The notes under the pieces are model-generated. The model saw nothing but the letters and a program-made list of their open reading frames with translations. It was not told where the DNA came from and did not search any database. 64,000 nt of DNA. Source: Schizophyllum amplum. Taxonomy: Eukaryota; Basidiomycota; Agaricomycetes; Agaricales; Schizophyllaceae. The stretch covers positions 1 through 64,000 of the forward strand of contig VDMD01000018.1 of NCBI GenBank assembly GCA_007026445.1. The letters run 5' to 3'. Shown one piece after another: positions 22,950 to 37,241 of the stretch. The first letter of the stretch is position 1; each line of letters opens with the position of its first letter. Made by a program: the position numbers and the translations under genes.

Positions 22950-25037
22950 ATGTCGCCCGCCCACAGCCAGAGCACGGTCAACGAGGCCGGCGCCTTATCC
23001 GCTGAAACGACCGTAGCGCGCACGCACAAGGGGCCGCGATTCTGGCTCATCTTCTGCTCCATCTGTCTCTCTCTGTTCGCTGCCGCTCTCGAGCTCACCA
23101 TCGTCAGCACTGCCCTGCCCACGATCGCGAGTGACCTGCACATCACCGAGTTCACCTGGGTCGGCTCTGCGTATGCACTCGCTTCGACTGCGTTTTTGCC
23201 CATGAGCGGCGCTATGGCGGAGGTTTTCGGTCGCCGGCCCGCCCTGTTATTCTGTTTGGCGTGTTTCTTCCTGGGTAGCGGTATATGTGGCGGTGCGAGC
23301 AACAGCGCTATGATGCTCGCCGGTCGTACCGTCCAGGGCTTGGGTGGAGGAGGCATCCAAGCTTTGGGCTATATTGTTCTCGCCGACATAACGACTCTTC
23401 GTGAACGCGGAATATACGCGAGTTTCTTCGGTCTGTGAGTGTGACTTAGGGCTGTGTCTCCGCGAATGTGCTGATGATTTTACCCCAGAACTTGGGTCAG
23501 TGAATACATGGAGAGTGGCTTCTATCATCAATCTAATAAACTTCAGAGCATTGCTTCCCTCATCGGTCCCATCGTTGGCGGGGTCTTAGCCGACCACGGT
23601 CAATGGCGCTGGATTTTCTGTCCGTCATTCGGCACAGAATCTCTATCAGTCAGAAGATTGACAAAACCCATTAGATATGAATCTGCCCATTGCTGGCGTG
23701 GCATCCATCCTCGTGGCCGTACTCCTCAACCTGCCAACGCCGCCCGGCACACTGAGGGAGAAGTTGGCAAAGATCGATTGGATGTGAGTCCTCGCAGTTT
23801 AGCCCCGACGCACTCTCAACCGTCTCAGCGGGAACCTCATTGTCATTGGTGCCACGACGTCTGCGGCTATTGGACTGACTTGGGGCGGTGTCACAGCACC
23901 TTGGGACTCTGCTCAGACGCTAGCCCCTCTCATCATCGGACTGCTTGGTCTGGTTGGCTTCATGGTCTATGAAGCCAGGGTAGCGAAACATCCTTTGGTA
24001 CGTACTGCATGTACACGACCAGCGATCTTATGTTTATGCCTGATCCATAGGTACCCTGGCATGTCGTCAACAACCGCACGAGCATCAGCGGGTATGCATT
24101 CATTTCTCTTTTGATTTCTAACCAGCTCGCTGAAGCTATGTGACAGCTATTTGCAGACCTTCGTATCCGCCGTCGCAGCCCTCTGCATCACCTACATGTA
24201 CCCTGTATACTTTCAAGCCGTCAAGAACGCGACACCCATTCAGTCGGGTGTCTATCTCCTGGGAATGTCCGCGCTCGTGCCGGCTGCAATTGTTGCCGGG
24301 GTCCTGGTGAAGAAGACAGGCCGCTACCGCCCGCAAATGCTCGTCGGCTGGTGTCTCCCCGTCATCGGATGCGGCCTCATGAGCACGTTGCATGCGTACC
24401 ACAGCGTTGGCCGCGCCATTGGGTTCTTGGTCATAGGATCCGTCGGTATCGGGTGAGCTCTCCTTCTATGTATGCTGGCTGATGTGTCGCAGGAGGCTAA
24501 CAGCTATACAGCTCGATCTATTCAACCACTATGTTCCCCATCCAGGCGCCCCTCCCGGTAAATTCCAGCGCGCTCTCCTTATCCTTCATGTCGTTTGTTC
24601 GTGCCTTTGCTGGCGTGAGTGATTCTTCAAAGCTCCGCTTCCTTCGCTGAGTCTTTCTATCCTGATAGATCTGGGGCGTCACCATTGGCAGTACGGTCCT
24701 GCAGAACGAGGCCAACAAACGTCTCCCGGACTGGTTCAAGGCCGAGCTTCCGGGTGGCATCTCCGTCGCGTACGCAGCGATTCCGCGTATCGCGGCGCTG
24801 CCTGAGGCGCAGCGGTTTGAGGTGAACGAGGCGTTTGCGCTGAGTCTACAAGTTGTGTGGCAGGTCCTCATCGGTATCTCGGGGATGGGACTGTTGTCTG
24901 CACTTTTGATGAAGGGGCTGCCGCTGCATAGCGTCGTCGACCAGAAGTGGACGATGCAGGAGAACGCGGCGGCGGCGGCAGACAAGGAGAAAGCCATGGA
25001 AATGGAGGCGACGGATAAGGTCGTCGGGCACGCTTGA
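22950..25037 (+). CDS. MFS multidrug/toxin exporter, 14-TMS (DHA2) type
   Basis: This is a plasma-membrane proton antiporter. The short cytosolic N-terminus is followed by GPRFWLIFCSICLSLFAAALELTIVSTALPTIASDL, typical of the first helix of fungal DHA2 transporters. It continues with WVGSAYALASTAFLPMSG, the conserved loop AEVFGRRPALLF, LAGRTVQGLGGGG and LIGPIVGGVLADHGQWRW. Later helices run through ITYMYPVYFQAVKNATPIQSGVYLLGMSA to LLSALLMKGLPL and a charged tail ending at 25037. About seven exons join in frame; no break is seen. The divergent UbiA gene and the downstream P450 suggest export of a prenylated product, which is inference. Confidence 0.88.
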
Positions 25038-26433
25038 ACTGTTGACTGTGGTTTGAGTATATGTGACTTTCATGCGCATCGCTTGTAGACGGTTGTACAT
25101 AATTTTTCTTGTCAGTGTGCTGTGCACTGTGGAGAGCAAGGCCTATCTTCGAGCTGTTATCCGTTATTCTACATCAATGATCCGTCAGCTCTCAGTCGTC
25201 GGTGTTGTGAGACGCACAGAGTGGACAATAGTCGACGCAGAGTAAGTACATACGTATGTAGGTTGTCGTCGCCGCAGGCAACACTGGGAACAGTGATAGA
25301 CGCGTGTGCCGATAATATGAGCGGCTACATGTATGCGGCAGCGAGCAGATCCGAGGCGAAGAGGCTTGGCGTTGAGAGCATGCTGGCGCTGAATTCGGAG
25401 GACTTCGAGTCATCCAGGAGACTGGAGTCGTGCACATTATCGGCCAATGCCGGGTCCCATCTTCCGCTTCTGGAAGGCTTTCATGTGACTTGTTTCCCAC
25501 GTACACGTCGGCGGCCGGCTCCAGTGTAGGCCTCAGCGCTAGGTAAAGATGCCTATGAAGCTGTCATCACAATCGACACGACCTGTATCTGCTCGTACAA
25601 TAGAGCTGATTCCGTCAGGACACGCAGTCCATCCACGACGTTAACGTTATAGCTCATTTTGTCGTCTAACCAGCGCCTTGCTGGCGCCTGGAGCTTGCAG
25701 GATTTCAGTCTATGCGCAGGAGACCCCCTAGATTGACGGTATCCAAGATACTGACATAGACGCCAGTATCGTCACGATGGATAATGTATGCTTCACTTCA
25801 CTCATCACTCGTCTTCCTGGATCCTTGAGCGACATTGACACTTCACTCTTACCCTGAAACTCGCGCAGCTGCTGATGAACTCTAGCTACGCAGTGGCAAG
25901 GAGCTCCTACGGAGCTCCCTTTCTTCGTTAAATACCAGGTACGCACGAATTCATGCATCTGATGAGGCCATCACTCACTGTAGACAGCCTTTGACAGTCA
26001 ATCATCGTTCTATTGTTCTCATGCAGCGCCTTTGAGGCGTTTTACATCAATCACTATCGACAGTCGTGCGTAGAATGGCGAAGAGGGAGCCAGGCCAGCT
26101 CGCCCGCCCGTCTCCGAATCGTCCACGGCCAGGTCCGGTCTCGTCGTATCAAGATTGGCTGTCTGCAGAGCGCCTTCTCTCTGAACGAACTTCTACAATC
26201 TGAACCTTTGCAGCTCAGGGCCACCGCCCGCGCCCACGCCCGCACTTGTCGCAGGGAGACTGGATTCCTAACAATTTCGCCAATCCCTCACCATCAGCTT
26301 CATCACTTGCCAGTCACCTCTCCCATCGAACCGTGATGCCTACTTGTTAGCGCTCATTCTGCGTAGGTCAAGCATACTTATACTGGTCTTCAATCGCCTT
26401 CGTTTCATCGTCGCCCTTGGCACTCTCCCACCC
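25038..26433. other. Intergenic, no gene seen
   Basis: Only short overlapping open frames occur. The tandem palindromes GGAGCTCC-TAC-GGAGCTCC lie near 25900. The 3' half is the likely promoter region of the cytochrome P450. Confidence 0.5.
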
Positions 26434-28324
26434 ATGTCGCCGTCCCCCCTCGTCATCGCCGCCGCCTGCATCGCCGTGCCCGTCTTCTGGGCAGTCCACA
26501 CGCGGACGGCGCTCCCCGCGCTCCCTTACCGCCTCCCGTGGATGGCAACCTGCTGCAGCTATTTCCGTGGCGCAACAACATCGTCGGACTGGCTCGCGCA
26601 CATTCAGGAGCAGTACGGCGAGATCTGCGAGCTCTACCTACCGCTCTGGGGCCGGATACTAGTGATCGGGCATCCGACGTGGCTGCAGCATGTAAAGCAG
26701 GGCGACACCGAGCGGTACAGCCGCGGGCCCATCGCGATTGGCGTGTTCAAGGAGTTCCCTGGGCCCAAGACGCCGGTTGCGTCTGAGGGCGCGGAGTGGC
26801 GCAAGGCGAGGAAGGTCATGGCGTAAGCAGGGGTTTTGGGTCGGGGAGTTGTAATTCTGATGTTTGTACAGGCCTATCTTCTCGGTGAAGTCTTTCACTA
26901 ACCACATCAGCCATTCCATGCGCGACGTGAGTATGCCTTTGCCCAGAGAGTGATGTGATGTTGACATTGTTTTTGCAGATCTCATCGGTAACACGTCAAC
27001 TACTGAGCAACATCGCGGCGGAGGATGGGTCTCGTCGATTGGAATGGTATGCACATCTTCGTCGTCTCGTATCTAAGCTTGTGTTCACCTTCGCCAGATC
27101 TTACTGGCAAGATTGCGCTCGAGATCTTCACCGTATCCTGTCTTAGTGTCAAGACGGATAAGTTGCGAACGGACCCGAAATGCTTGAAGGAGGACGACTA
27201 CCTCCGCGACTGCTTGATTGCGGTCAGTCAGACATCGGTCAAGTACGGAACTTGCTACCAGACCAATCGTTGTGCTGATCCTTCCTTTGCAGCGGCTGTT
27301 TAACCCCTTCTACAAGTGGACGGAGAAGGTGAGATGTTTGACGGGCTCGACTGCAGTGTCACGCTAACATTGTGTTCCGAAAAGCTCACCGGGGAGTCGC
27401 GCAAGTTCGAGACAGCACGCGCGTACATCCGCTCCATCGTCGACGACGTTGTCGCCAAACGACGCGCAACAGAGGGCACAGACGGCGTCAAGCACGGGGA
27501 CTACCTCTCGCAAATCCTGAACGACCCGACTATGAGAATGCGGAGCTCCTGCGCAACACGCTCGTGTGCTCCTCTTCGCTAGCGGCGACAACACGCGCAA
27601 CAGCCTCGCGTGGGCGATGCACGCGCTGCTGCAGCACCCAGACTGGATGGAGAAGATGCGCGAGGAGGCGCTCGCGAACGGACACTTTCGCGGACCTGAT
27701 GATCGAGTACGCGCACCTGAACGTGAGTTAGCGGAAGTGAGGAGAGGGATCGAGGAGCTGACAGTCGGACTGCAGCGGTTCCCGATTCATATGGCTGTCT
27801 TCTACGAGGTCGTGCGTTTGTGGCCTGGGCTTCCCAAGAAGCGAGGTTGGCTGTCGACGATGATGTGTTGCCCGAATCCCGGACACGGGCTGGCCGCCGT
27901 CAAGGTCAATAAAGGCGACTACGTTCTCTGGTCGGACTATGTCATGATGCGCAACCCCAAGGTAAGCAGTCTACGGCCTACCACGACTTTCCTGTTAACG
28001 GGTTTCTACGCAGGTTGGGGTCCCGACGCGAACGTCTTCGATCCCAGCCGCCACCTCAAGGACGGCATATTTTACAAGCCAGGGCAGCCTGACTTTAACG
28101 GCTTCGGCTCAGGACCGCGTTTGTGGTGAGTTAATTCGCACAGTCTTTTTTGCGCGTGCGCATGTTCAACTTGTCCTTCCAGCCCTGCTGCACAGATGGC
28201 TGCGTACGAGTTTGTCGCCATCTGGGCCAGCCTTCTGCCTCACTTTGACTTCGAACGTGCGTATAAGGAGGAGCCGAAGATGGATGAGGCTTTTACTGTG
28301 GCGGTGGCTGGCAAGCTTCCGTAA
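26434..28324 (+). pseudogene. Cytochrome P450 with multiple frame breaks
   Basis: This is a microsomal haem monooxygenase: an N-terminal anchor (LVIAAACIAVPVFWAVHT), then EGAEWRKARKVMAPIFS, an I-helix region LLFASGDNTRNSLAWAMHALLQHP, the ExxR helix FYEVVRLWPGLPK, NVFDPSRHL and the haem loop FNGFGSGPRLCPA. The haem-ligand Cys codon is split by the intron at 28126-28182. Between about 27530 and 27900 the conserved reading jumps frame at least four times (near 27530, 27565, 27680, 27835 and possibly 27885), each fixable by a one- or two-base change. Outside this segment the exons are clean. It is either a recently broken gene or a badly sequenced stretch. The subfamily cannot be assigned from sequence alone. 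Confidence 0.72.
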
Positions 28325-30755
<2,431 letters not shown>

Positions 30756-30817
30756 TCCCACCCAGGATATGTATTCCACGCAAGAGAGGAAAACAGGGTC
30801 GACAGTACAGACTACGT

Positions 30818-31760
30818 TCAGCTTCCTTTGGGGAGCTTGATCTGGAATGTACCTGGAGAAGCAGTACATATGAGCCCACATGCTATGGATTAAGCACACC
30901 GCTCACATTGTGGAAGGGAGGTGATCTCGGGTGTGACGGTCGCGTTGTAGCCCATGCGCGACAGCGCACCGCGTATGATGCCTGCTGGCATTGCGGTGTA
31001 CTGTCCATGATGAGTGAAATCCAAGATCGGTTGTACAAGCACGCACGATCTTCGCTCGTCTCAGGGCGTCGGCACGACCATCGTAAGAGGATATTCGCAT
31101 GATGGGCTTGAACTGGTTGTCTTGAAGGACGTACACGCCCTGACGTTGATGTATTAGGTTTACACGTATTCTGGCATAGAGACGACGCACCCGATGATTT
31201 GTACGCAAGTTGTCAACCTGCTTGTCCCAGAACGCTGCCCAGATATCCTTGCAGATGAACTTGATCGCGTCTAGCGTCTCAGTGAACAGCGGCCTGTCGC
31301 GACACAACCTGCGCGGCAGCCACAGTCAGCGCTACACCCCCAGGTCATCCTCACATACGCACCGCTCCGTGAAGTTCGCGCCTACGTGCATCCCGATGGT
31401 CTCCAGCCGCACGCGCAACGCCTCCTCGTCCTCGTCCAGCGGCGGCGCCTTCCCGCTCATGCTCTTCAAGCTCGTCACGGAGTCGCGCGGGTTGGGCTCC
31501 TTGTTCTTCAGTGCCTGTGGGGGTGGTGGGGGCGGGGGCAGCAAGCCGGCCTCTATCATCTCAGCTTCCAGTTTCTTGGTGCGCGCGAGGGCTACGGCGG
31601 CGGAGGCGCGCAGAGTGTTCACGGCCTCGAAGAGGAAGTAGTCCATCGCAGGCGCGTCGACATTGCGTATTGGGGGATCGGCGAGCGCGGCGAGGTTGGA
31701 TGGGACGAGGGAGTTTCCTGAGGAGCTCTGAGATATTTGCACTGATATTCTAGACGTCAT
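30818..31760 (-). CDS. TRS33: TRAPP complex subunit Trs33 (TRAPPC6 type)
   Basis: A Bet3-fold subunit of the TRAPP tether that acts as a Rab exchange factor at the Golgi. Start at 31760; the core begins AMDYFLFEAVNTLRASAA and continues with the fungal insert LLPPPPPPPQALKNKEP. The conserved part is RLETIGMHVGANFTER, then TLDAIKFICKDIWAAFWDKQVDNLRTNH and GVYVLQDNQFKPIMRIS, nearly superposable on TRAPPC6. The last exons read YTAMPAGIIRGALSRMGYNATVTPEI and LPQCTFQIKLPKGS. The Cys codon is split by the final intron. The gene is convergent with the synthetase; the stop codons are only about 60 bp apart. Confidence 0.92.
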
Positions 31761-32408
31761 GGTAGTAGGAGGACAAGGGGAGGCGGCCGGACACAACGGG
31801 CCGCATACTAGCAAGATGGTGCTTTCTCTCTTCTTACCACCATCATTCCGACACAAAGATCACCTATGCTCTTTACCAGAGAGCTTCATTGTGAGCAAAA
31901 GGTTTCTCTGTTTCACCCGTGCAACCAACCAGGCTTTCTCCAGTTGCCTTTCTCTGAAAACAATGGCGATGTCCCAAGGACCGGGACCCGCGGCTCAAGC
32001 CGGTGTACCAGTATGTGGCATAGACTGGATACTCACGCATAACAATAAGCTAACTAGAAAGACAATCATCAGAAACCCTGACACACGGCCCTCTCGCCGA
32101 AATCCTTCCTGTTGATCTAGCTAGAACAATAGGAACCGCCTTGATTTGTGGCACGACGCGGCCCTGGCAGTACATATACGATGGTGCGAGATCCACCTCC
32201 CTATCCTCTCATTCACGCGCCTTGGCATTTCTGCTTCTATCACGACGTCGACAACTCCGCGACGCACTCGACGACGGCTCAACGCTTTCCGCAACAAGGA
32301 GTTCCAATTACGCTCGTAGCCTGACAACGACAGCCTGGCGCTTGTCGTACTACTCACGGTAAATACCACGATTGTGCCGTATGTCTTCGTCTGACAGATA
32401 GAAGTATA
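31761..32408. other. Intergenic / 5' region of the proline-rich gene
   Basis: It holds a small possible two-exon frame from the ATG at 31963 (MAMSQGPGPAAQAGVP), which I cannot identify, and then the leader shared by the three proline-rich paralogues: ACATATACgATGGTGCGA near 32165 and a 5'-UTR intron starting GTAAATAC near 32360. Confidence 0.45.
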
Positions 32409-33998
32409 ATGCCCGCACGAAGGTTCTTCGCGCAGAACCCGCGTCCCGGACACGCACATCCCACGCATGCGCCTGCCCTCTCTCAGCACTCATCAGACTC
32501 GAGTCACTATTCGCCGTTATACTATACTCGTGCGGGAGAGCGACTGACCTTCCCCCAACAAACTGGGATCGGCTTTGCACATGGCACGCGGAGGCAGGAC
32601 AGGAGCACAGCGGAAGGACGGACACGATATGGCTACTCTACGTCGGAGTCTGCGGCTCGGGATCCCCCGACGCCGCAAAAACACTCGCCACATGTGAACG
32701 CGCAACCTCTGCAGTCGGCGATGCGACCGACACCGCAGGCTTTTCTGCCCCCTCAGCCAAACGTCCCGGCGCCTCCTGCCGCTACGCAGGATTTCGCACC
32801 AGCGCCTCTTCATGCACCATATATCGCCACAAACACGCCTCGTCCTCCAACGGCCTCCGCCGATCCTCCTCCCGTTACCGGCGCGCATATAAGATCCACT
32901 TTGCGTCCTCCGCCGCCTCCACCGTCCGACTCACCTCAGCCCTCATACCCGTCTTTGTGGCGTCAACGCCGCGATGGTCCTGCTCACACTCCTGCTACTC
33001 CATATGTTGCGAGTGTGCCGCTTCCGGAGGTGTCGCCTGTAGAGCCGCACGGGTCAACGCCTACGGTCTCGCCCTCACAGTGGCCAACGTCGGCGACTCA
33101 GACGCCGGCGCCCTTGCATACTTCGTACGGAACTCCGGCGCCTGCACCTCTTTCTCAGACGTCGCATCCTGCTTTTGCGCCACCTGCTCGTGCGGATTTT
33201 CATTCAGCGCCCGAGCCGACGTTTACACCACAGGCGGCATCGCCTTATACAGTGCAAATACCACCCGTACCACCACCAAACTTTGGAGCTGCTTTGCACG
33301 ACTCCCAAGATTTTTTACTCCCACAAATATTTGCCTCTTGTGAGAACACATCTCCTCAGCAGGCGTGGCAGCTTGGTCAGGCTGAGGACGACAGTGACAT
33401 GGATTTGTCTGCGGTGAATACGGCGATGTACGATGACGGAGATGCTGTATGCGTGGATCAACCCGCTTCCTTCATGCACAACGAAGGCATATGCGCCCTC
33501 GTCGTCTTGTCACCATGGGAGAAGATGCGGTCCTTGAAGGTGACACAGCATATCTCCCTCAACGAGCTGCACAATATTCTACGACGCGCGCCTAACCTGG
33601 AGCATGCGCATTTCACGCGAATCGTGGCGGACTCTGGGAGGAGTCGACAACGTTGGACGACGATCGAGGCTCCGATGCTAGAGACGCTGACAATCACCAG
33701 AGCCGAGACGTGCATTGGCGATGTACTGAACGATCTCAGGGTGGAGAAGCTTTCCCGTCTACACGTCGGATATTCGCCCCATTCTGCCCAAAACGTCTGG
33801 TGGGACGAGCAAAGCTACTATCATTTCCTTCGACAAGTACGCACGATATCCCGCGGCCGTGTCCTGATCGTATCTGGAGACGAATGGTACGGTGCCAGTA
33901 GGGCCGCACATATGCGAGACTTTCTACTGGAGAAGGCTCTGCGACGGCTTGACTCAGGCTCCTACCCACCCGGCACGGCAGGTAGGGTCTTATACTGA
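32409..33998 (+). CDS. Proline-rich protein with F-box-type LRR tail (copy 1)
   Basis: 529 residues in a single open exon. It starts MPARRFFAQNPRPG, shared with two paralogues downstream. About residues 80-300 are low-complexity Pro/Ala/Ser/Thr. From about residue 355 a folded segment follows: CALVVLSPWEKMRSLKVTQH, ISLNELHNILRRAPNLEHAHF, IEAPMLETLTITRAE and LSRLHVGYSPHSAQNVWWDE. That tail matches the leucine-rich part of agaricomycete F-box proteins, but no F-box precedes it. It may be an adaptor or a derived F-box relative; the function is unknown. It faces an F-box gene on the other strand. Its last 14 codons lie inside a 366-bp inverted duplication. Confidence 0.75.
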   Translation: MPARRFFAQNPRPGHAHPTHAPALSQHSSDSSHYSPLYYTRAGERLTFPQQTGIGFAHGTRRQDRSTAEGRTRYGYSTSESAARDPPTPQKHSPHVNAQPLQSAMRPTPQAFLPPQPNVPAPPAATQDFAPAPLHAPYIATNTPRPPTASADPPPVTGAHIRSTLRPPPPPPSDSPQPSYPSLWRQRRDGPAHTPATPYVASVPLPEVSPVEPHGSTPTVSPSQWPTSATQTPAPLHTSYGTPAPAPLSQTSHPAFAPPARADFHSAPEPTFTPQAASPYTVQIPPVPPPNFGAALHDSQDFLLPQIFASCENTSPQQAWQLGQAEDDSDMDLSAVNTAMYDDGDAVCVDQPASFMHNEGICALVVLSPWEKMRSLKVTQHISLNELHNILRRAPNLEHAHFTRIVADSGRSRQRWTTIEAPMLETLTITRAETCIGDVLNDLRVEKLSRLHVGYSPHSAQNVWWDEQSYYHFLRQVRTISRGRVLIVSGDEWYGASRAAHMRDFLLEKALRRLDSGSYPPGTAGRVLY

Positions 33999-35021
33999 GG
34001 GAGAGGGCGACAAGAGGAAGAGGAACATACCTAAACAGAACTAGCATAAGAAGCCTGTCATTTATTTGATCCGACCCATTTCACCCTTACCTGCCTTAGC
34101 CGGCTGGCCAAATACATATACAAACAAGCGGGCCGCGGCGCGCCGCCGCTCCCAAATTCGAACGCGCGAAAGCGACGACCCCGCTGAAAAACGCCGTTGA
34201 GCACAGCGACGCGCGATTCGCTGCCTGAAATCTCGCAGGTGGGCGTATATAGTACCACTGTAATGTAAATAGCCCTTTTCCCCTCCAAAAACGAAGCACA
34301 AAATTTCATGTCGACAAACTTGCGCTGACCCTCGCGCTGTTTGCTGCGTTGGAGGCGTTGGACGGTTTCGCCTCCGCTGCCTTCTCTCCAAGGTACTCAA
34401 ATGAATGCAGGAAGTAAACTACGAACTCTTGCAGACCTTTCTGAAGCAGAGAACGCGTCTTTTGGCCCCCTGCCGCGTGATGACAGAGTCGACGTACCCA
34501 CAACCGGCTCGCCAGTCGCAGCTTTGAGCTGCCTAGGTATCTTTGGGCGGGTTAAAAGTCTCTCAGGACAATATCTAAGCTCTTTTCAGGCTGTCCTACG
34601 ACGCCTGACCACCTGTGTCGTTTGCTACGGCACGAACACATCATGTTCCGACGCGAGTTTGTCGACATGAAATTTTGTGCTTCGTTTTTGGAGGGGAAAA
34701 GGGCTATTTACATTACAGTGGTACTATATACGCCCACCTGCGAGATTTCAGGCAGCGAATCGCGCGTCGCTGTGCTCAACGGCGTTTTTCAGCGGGGTCG
34801 TCGCTTTCGCGCGTTCGAATTTGGGAGCGGCGGCGCGCCGCGGCCCGCTTGTTTGTATATGTATTTGGCCAGCCGGCTAAGGCAGGTAAGGGTGAAATGG
34901 GTCGGATCAAATAAATGACAGGCTTCTTATGCTAGTTCTGTTTAGGTATGTTCCTCTTCCTCTTGTCGCCCTCTCCCTCAGTATAAGACCCTACCTGCCG
35001 TGCCGGGTGGGTAGGAGCCTG
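33955..35021. repeat. Inverted duplication, 366-bp arms
   Basis: Positions 33955-34320 reappear reverse-complemented at 34656-35021, apparently without mismatches, around a unique 335-bp core. The left arm begins inside the coding end of the proline-rich gene, so the right arm carries a second, detached copy of its last 14 codons in inverse orientation. The arms contain a GC-rich palindromic word GGGCCGCGGCGCGCCGCCGC. There is no transposase and no clear target duplication. Confidence 0.9.
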
Positions 35022-35183
35022 GGCTTGACTGGGATGTTCGTGTTCAATAACCAGAGCTTTGATGATTAGTCTGATTTATGACTTCAGTATCTGCATCAGG
35101 TGTCCATTTATCTAGCAAGTATACTTACATCGATTATCTGCGCTTGTGAGCCATTCATAATGGGAGTGAATCAGGGCTCGTGC

Positions 35184-37058
35184 TCAGTAGCTGTGGCGAA
35201 CATAGTATCCATATCCCTGGAGCTTTCGAAATTCGGCTATGTCCTCACCGTGCATGCCTTCCTGTTGCCGAACATACGCAATGTCGAGGTAGTGGAGAGG
35301 GTACGCGTGCCCTTGGCGTAAACGAACCAGCCGTCCGACCGTCCCATCGTCGGTAGCGCACTTGGCGACCAGTAATTCCTGCAGGTACGGAAGAAGAGGC
35401 GTGCGTCCCGACAAGGGCGTCAAGCGAGTGAAGAGCAGGTCGCTGATGCCGAGGGATAGTCTCACATCAAGGGATGTGAGCGTCGCCATCTGAGGGAGGC
35501 TGATTATCCGAATGAGCGCGTCCTCTGTAATGTTTCCCCCTGGTGTCAATCTGAACGAATCGAGGCCGGGCGATACGCCTGCAAGGAAATGGCACAGAGA
35601 TCGCACGTCTTTGCACGGCCACGCATGAACATTTTGCGAGTTGGACCACAAGAATAGCTGGCGTAGGGCAGGAAAATGGATATTGTCGAATGCGTCGTCT
35701 AGAGGATCGTCGCTGCGTATTGTGAGGGATTCCAGCGCGTTCTGAGTGATCCGTCTTTGGAACGGCACCAGTGGTAGAGTATCGCACGTTAACCGTACCG
35801 ACACGTCTTTGAGGTTGTGTCCGCTAGCCATCATGTCGAGGAATGCTTCGTTGGTGATAGGAGAGTCGTAGAGATGGGCTGTGGCCAGCTGGGTCCAAGG
35901 AACATATAAAGGAGCCGGCACGGTACAGATACCCACGTCACTTCCCCAGGTCAGGCTATTGATCCGTGGCGACGACGCGTAGAGGTTTGCAAGGACGCGT
36001 GTTTGTGCGCCCCCTTCGAGGAAGCGGACGACGAGGTTGCTTAGCGAGACCGGTGAGCCGGGAGATATGGAAGACAGCCGCCGAGCAGACGCATGTCCGA
36101 TGAAGAGTTCGAGAACGCGTATATCCCTGATCCTCGCGATTATAAAATCAAGAGCACAGTAGCAACGCTCCTCCGCTCGCGCTACCTTCGCACCCCTGCC
36201 CTTTATAATCGCGTCGAAGTACTCGATGGATAAATCGGGATCTGCCTCAGCATCGCGATAATGGATGACCATACCCATTCCTTTGGCTCTCGTCGCGTAC
36301 GCCTGAGCAAATTCCATGCGGTAGTGCTTGTGCTTTATCGTGCACGAGGTGAGGGACAGCCATAGCCATAGTTGAGGAAGGTCGATGGCGACAACCCTCC
36401 AATAACTGCAGACGTGACTGAGTACGACGGGCATAGAACGTGTATCCGGAGTAGCGTCGAGGAGCTGGATTGGGGTTGAGTGAAGAAATACGAGTGCCAA
36501 AACCTCCGGGGGGACGCGATTGATAGGAGGGATATGGGTTACGCGACCTCGAGCATGCGGGATTGATGCAAGCGACGGCATCGACCAGGGTTGACATTTC
36601 TTTAAGCCGGGTACCTCGTACAGGGTCGGAGTACCCTTCATAATGCTGCCGACTTGAGACATAGATGCTGCGTGGCGCTGCGAGGGAAGATCATCGCACG
36701 CGGTGGCTGATCGACGTTGGCGCGTGTGCTCGCACGACGACAAGGCATGACCCGGAGGACGTCCTCCCGAAAGCCCTACAGTGGTGGATGCAGACAATGT
36801 CCCTTGGTATTTCCAGTGCGTATCCTCCGTCGCGTTCATCCGGTGACGAGGGGATGCAACCGGCGCACGAGAGTACGAAGAGGGATCTACGCCTGGCGCT
36901 CTAGTGGTTTCGAAACGCTGCTAAGCATCAATACAAGCATGCAGTAGGCTGTACAGTTCACACACATTGTGACTGGTTTCTCCTTCAAGCGTACGATGCC
37001 CGCGCATCTCCGCAGGTTGGCAAACTATTGCCGGCATGGGTGGTGAGGAGGAGAACAT
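35184..37058 (-). CDS. F-box-like/LRR protein (array copy 1)
   Basis: Probable substrate receptor of an SCF ubiquitin ligase. It has two exons: 36966-37058 (31 codons, MFSSSPPMPAIVCQ...) and 35184-36920, joined by a 45-bp intron, about 609 residues. The F-box-like region is INRVPPEVLALVFLHS followed by PVVLSHVCSYWRVVAIDLPQLW. It is preceded by the family landmark PWSMPSLASIP. The C-terminal 350 residues are irregular leucine-rich repeats. The substrate is unknown. A conserved promoter block lies about 110 bp upstream of the ATG. Confidence 0.82.
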
Positions 37059-37164
37059 GGTCAAGCGTGATTGTCAAGGTGAGTTTATCCTTCAAGATGT
37101 GCCCATAGTGCCGCAGATGAGTCGGATTGATAAAGAGCGGTGCCCATTCGAGCAGAAAACGGGA

Positions 37165-37241
37165 GTCCCATTGTGCACATACGGAGTTGAAAACAAGTTG
37201 GAACTTGGGTACGACCATTGTTGACTGGAAGGGAAGCGTGA
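37165..37241 (-). promoter_or_regulatory. Conserved F-box family promoter block
   Basis: Read on minus, it contains CCGTATGTGCACAATGGGA-type sequence plus AAGTT/CCCAAG words. The same block occurs at matching distance upstream of the three other F-box copies. Confidence 0.65.

Noticed and set aside
34062..34918. Identical open frames of 67-112 codons on opposite strands around 34.2 and 34.8 kb
   Set aside because: They are the two arms of the inverted duplication; the frames lie in 3'-flanking DNA and show no domain.
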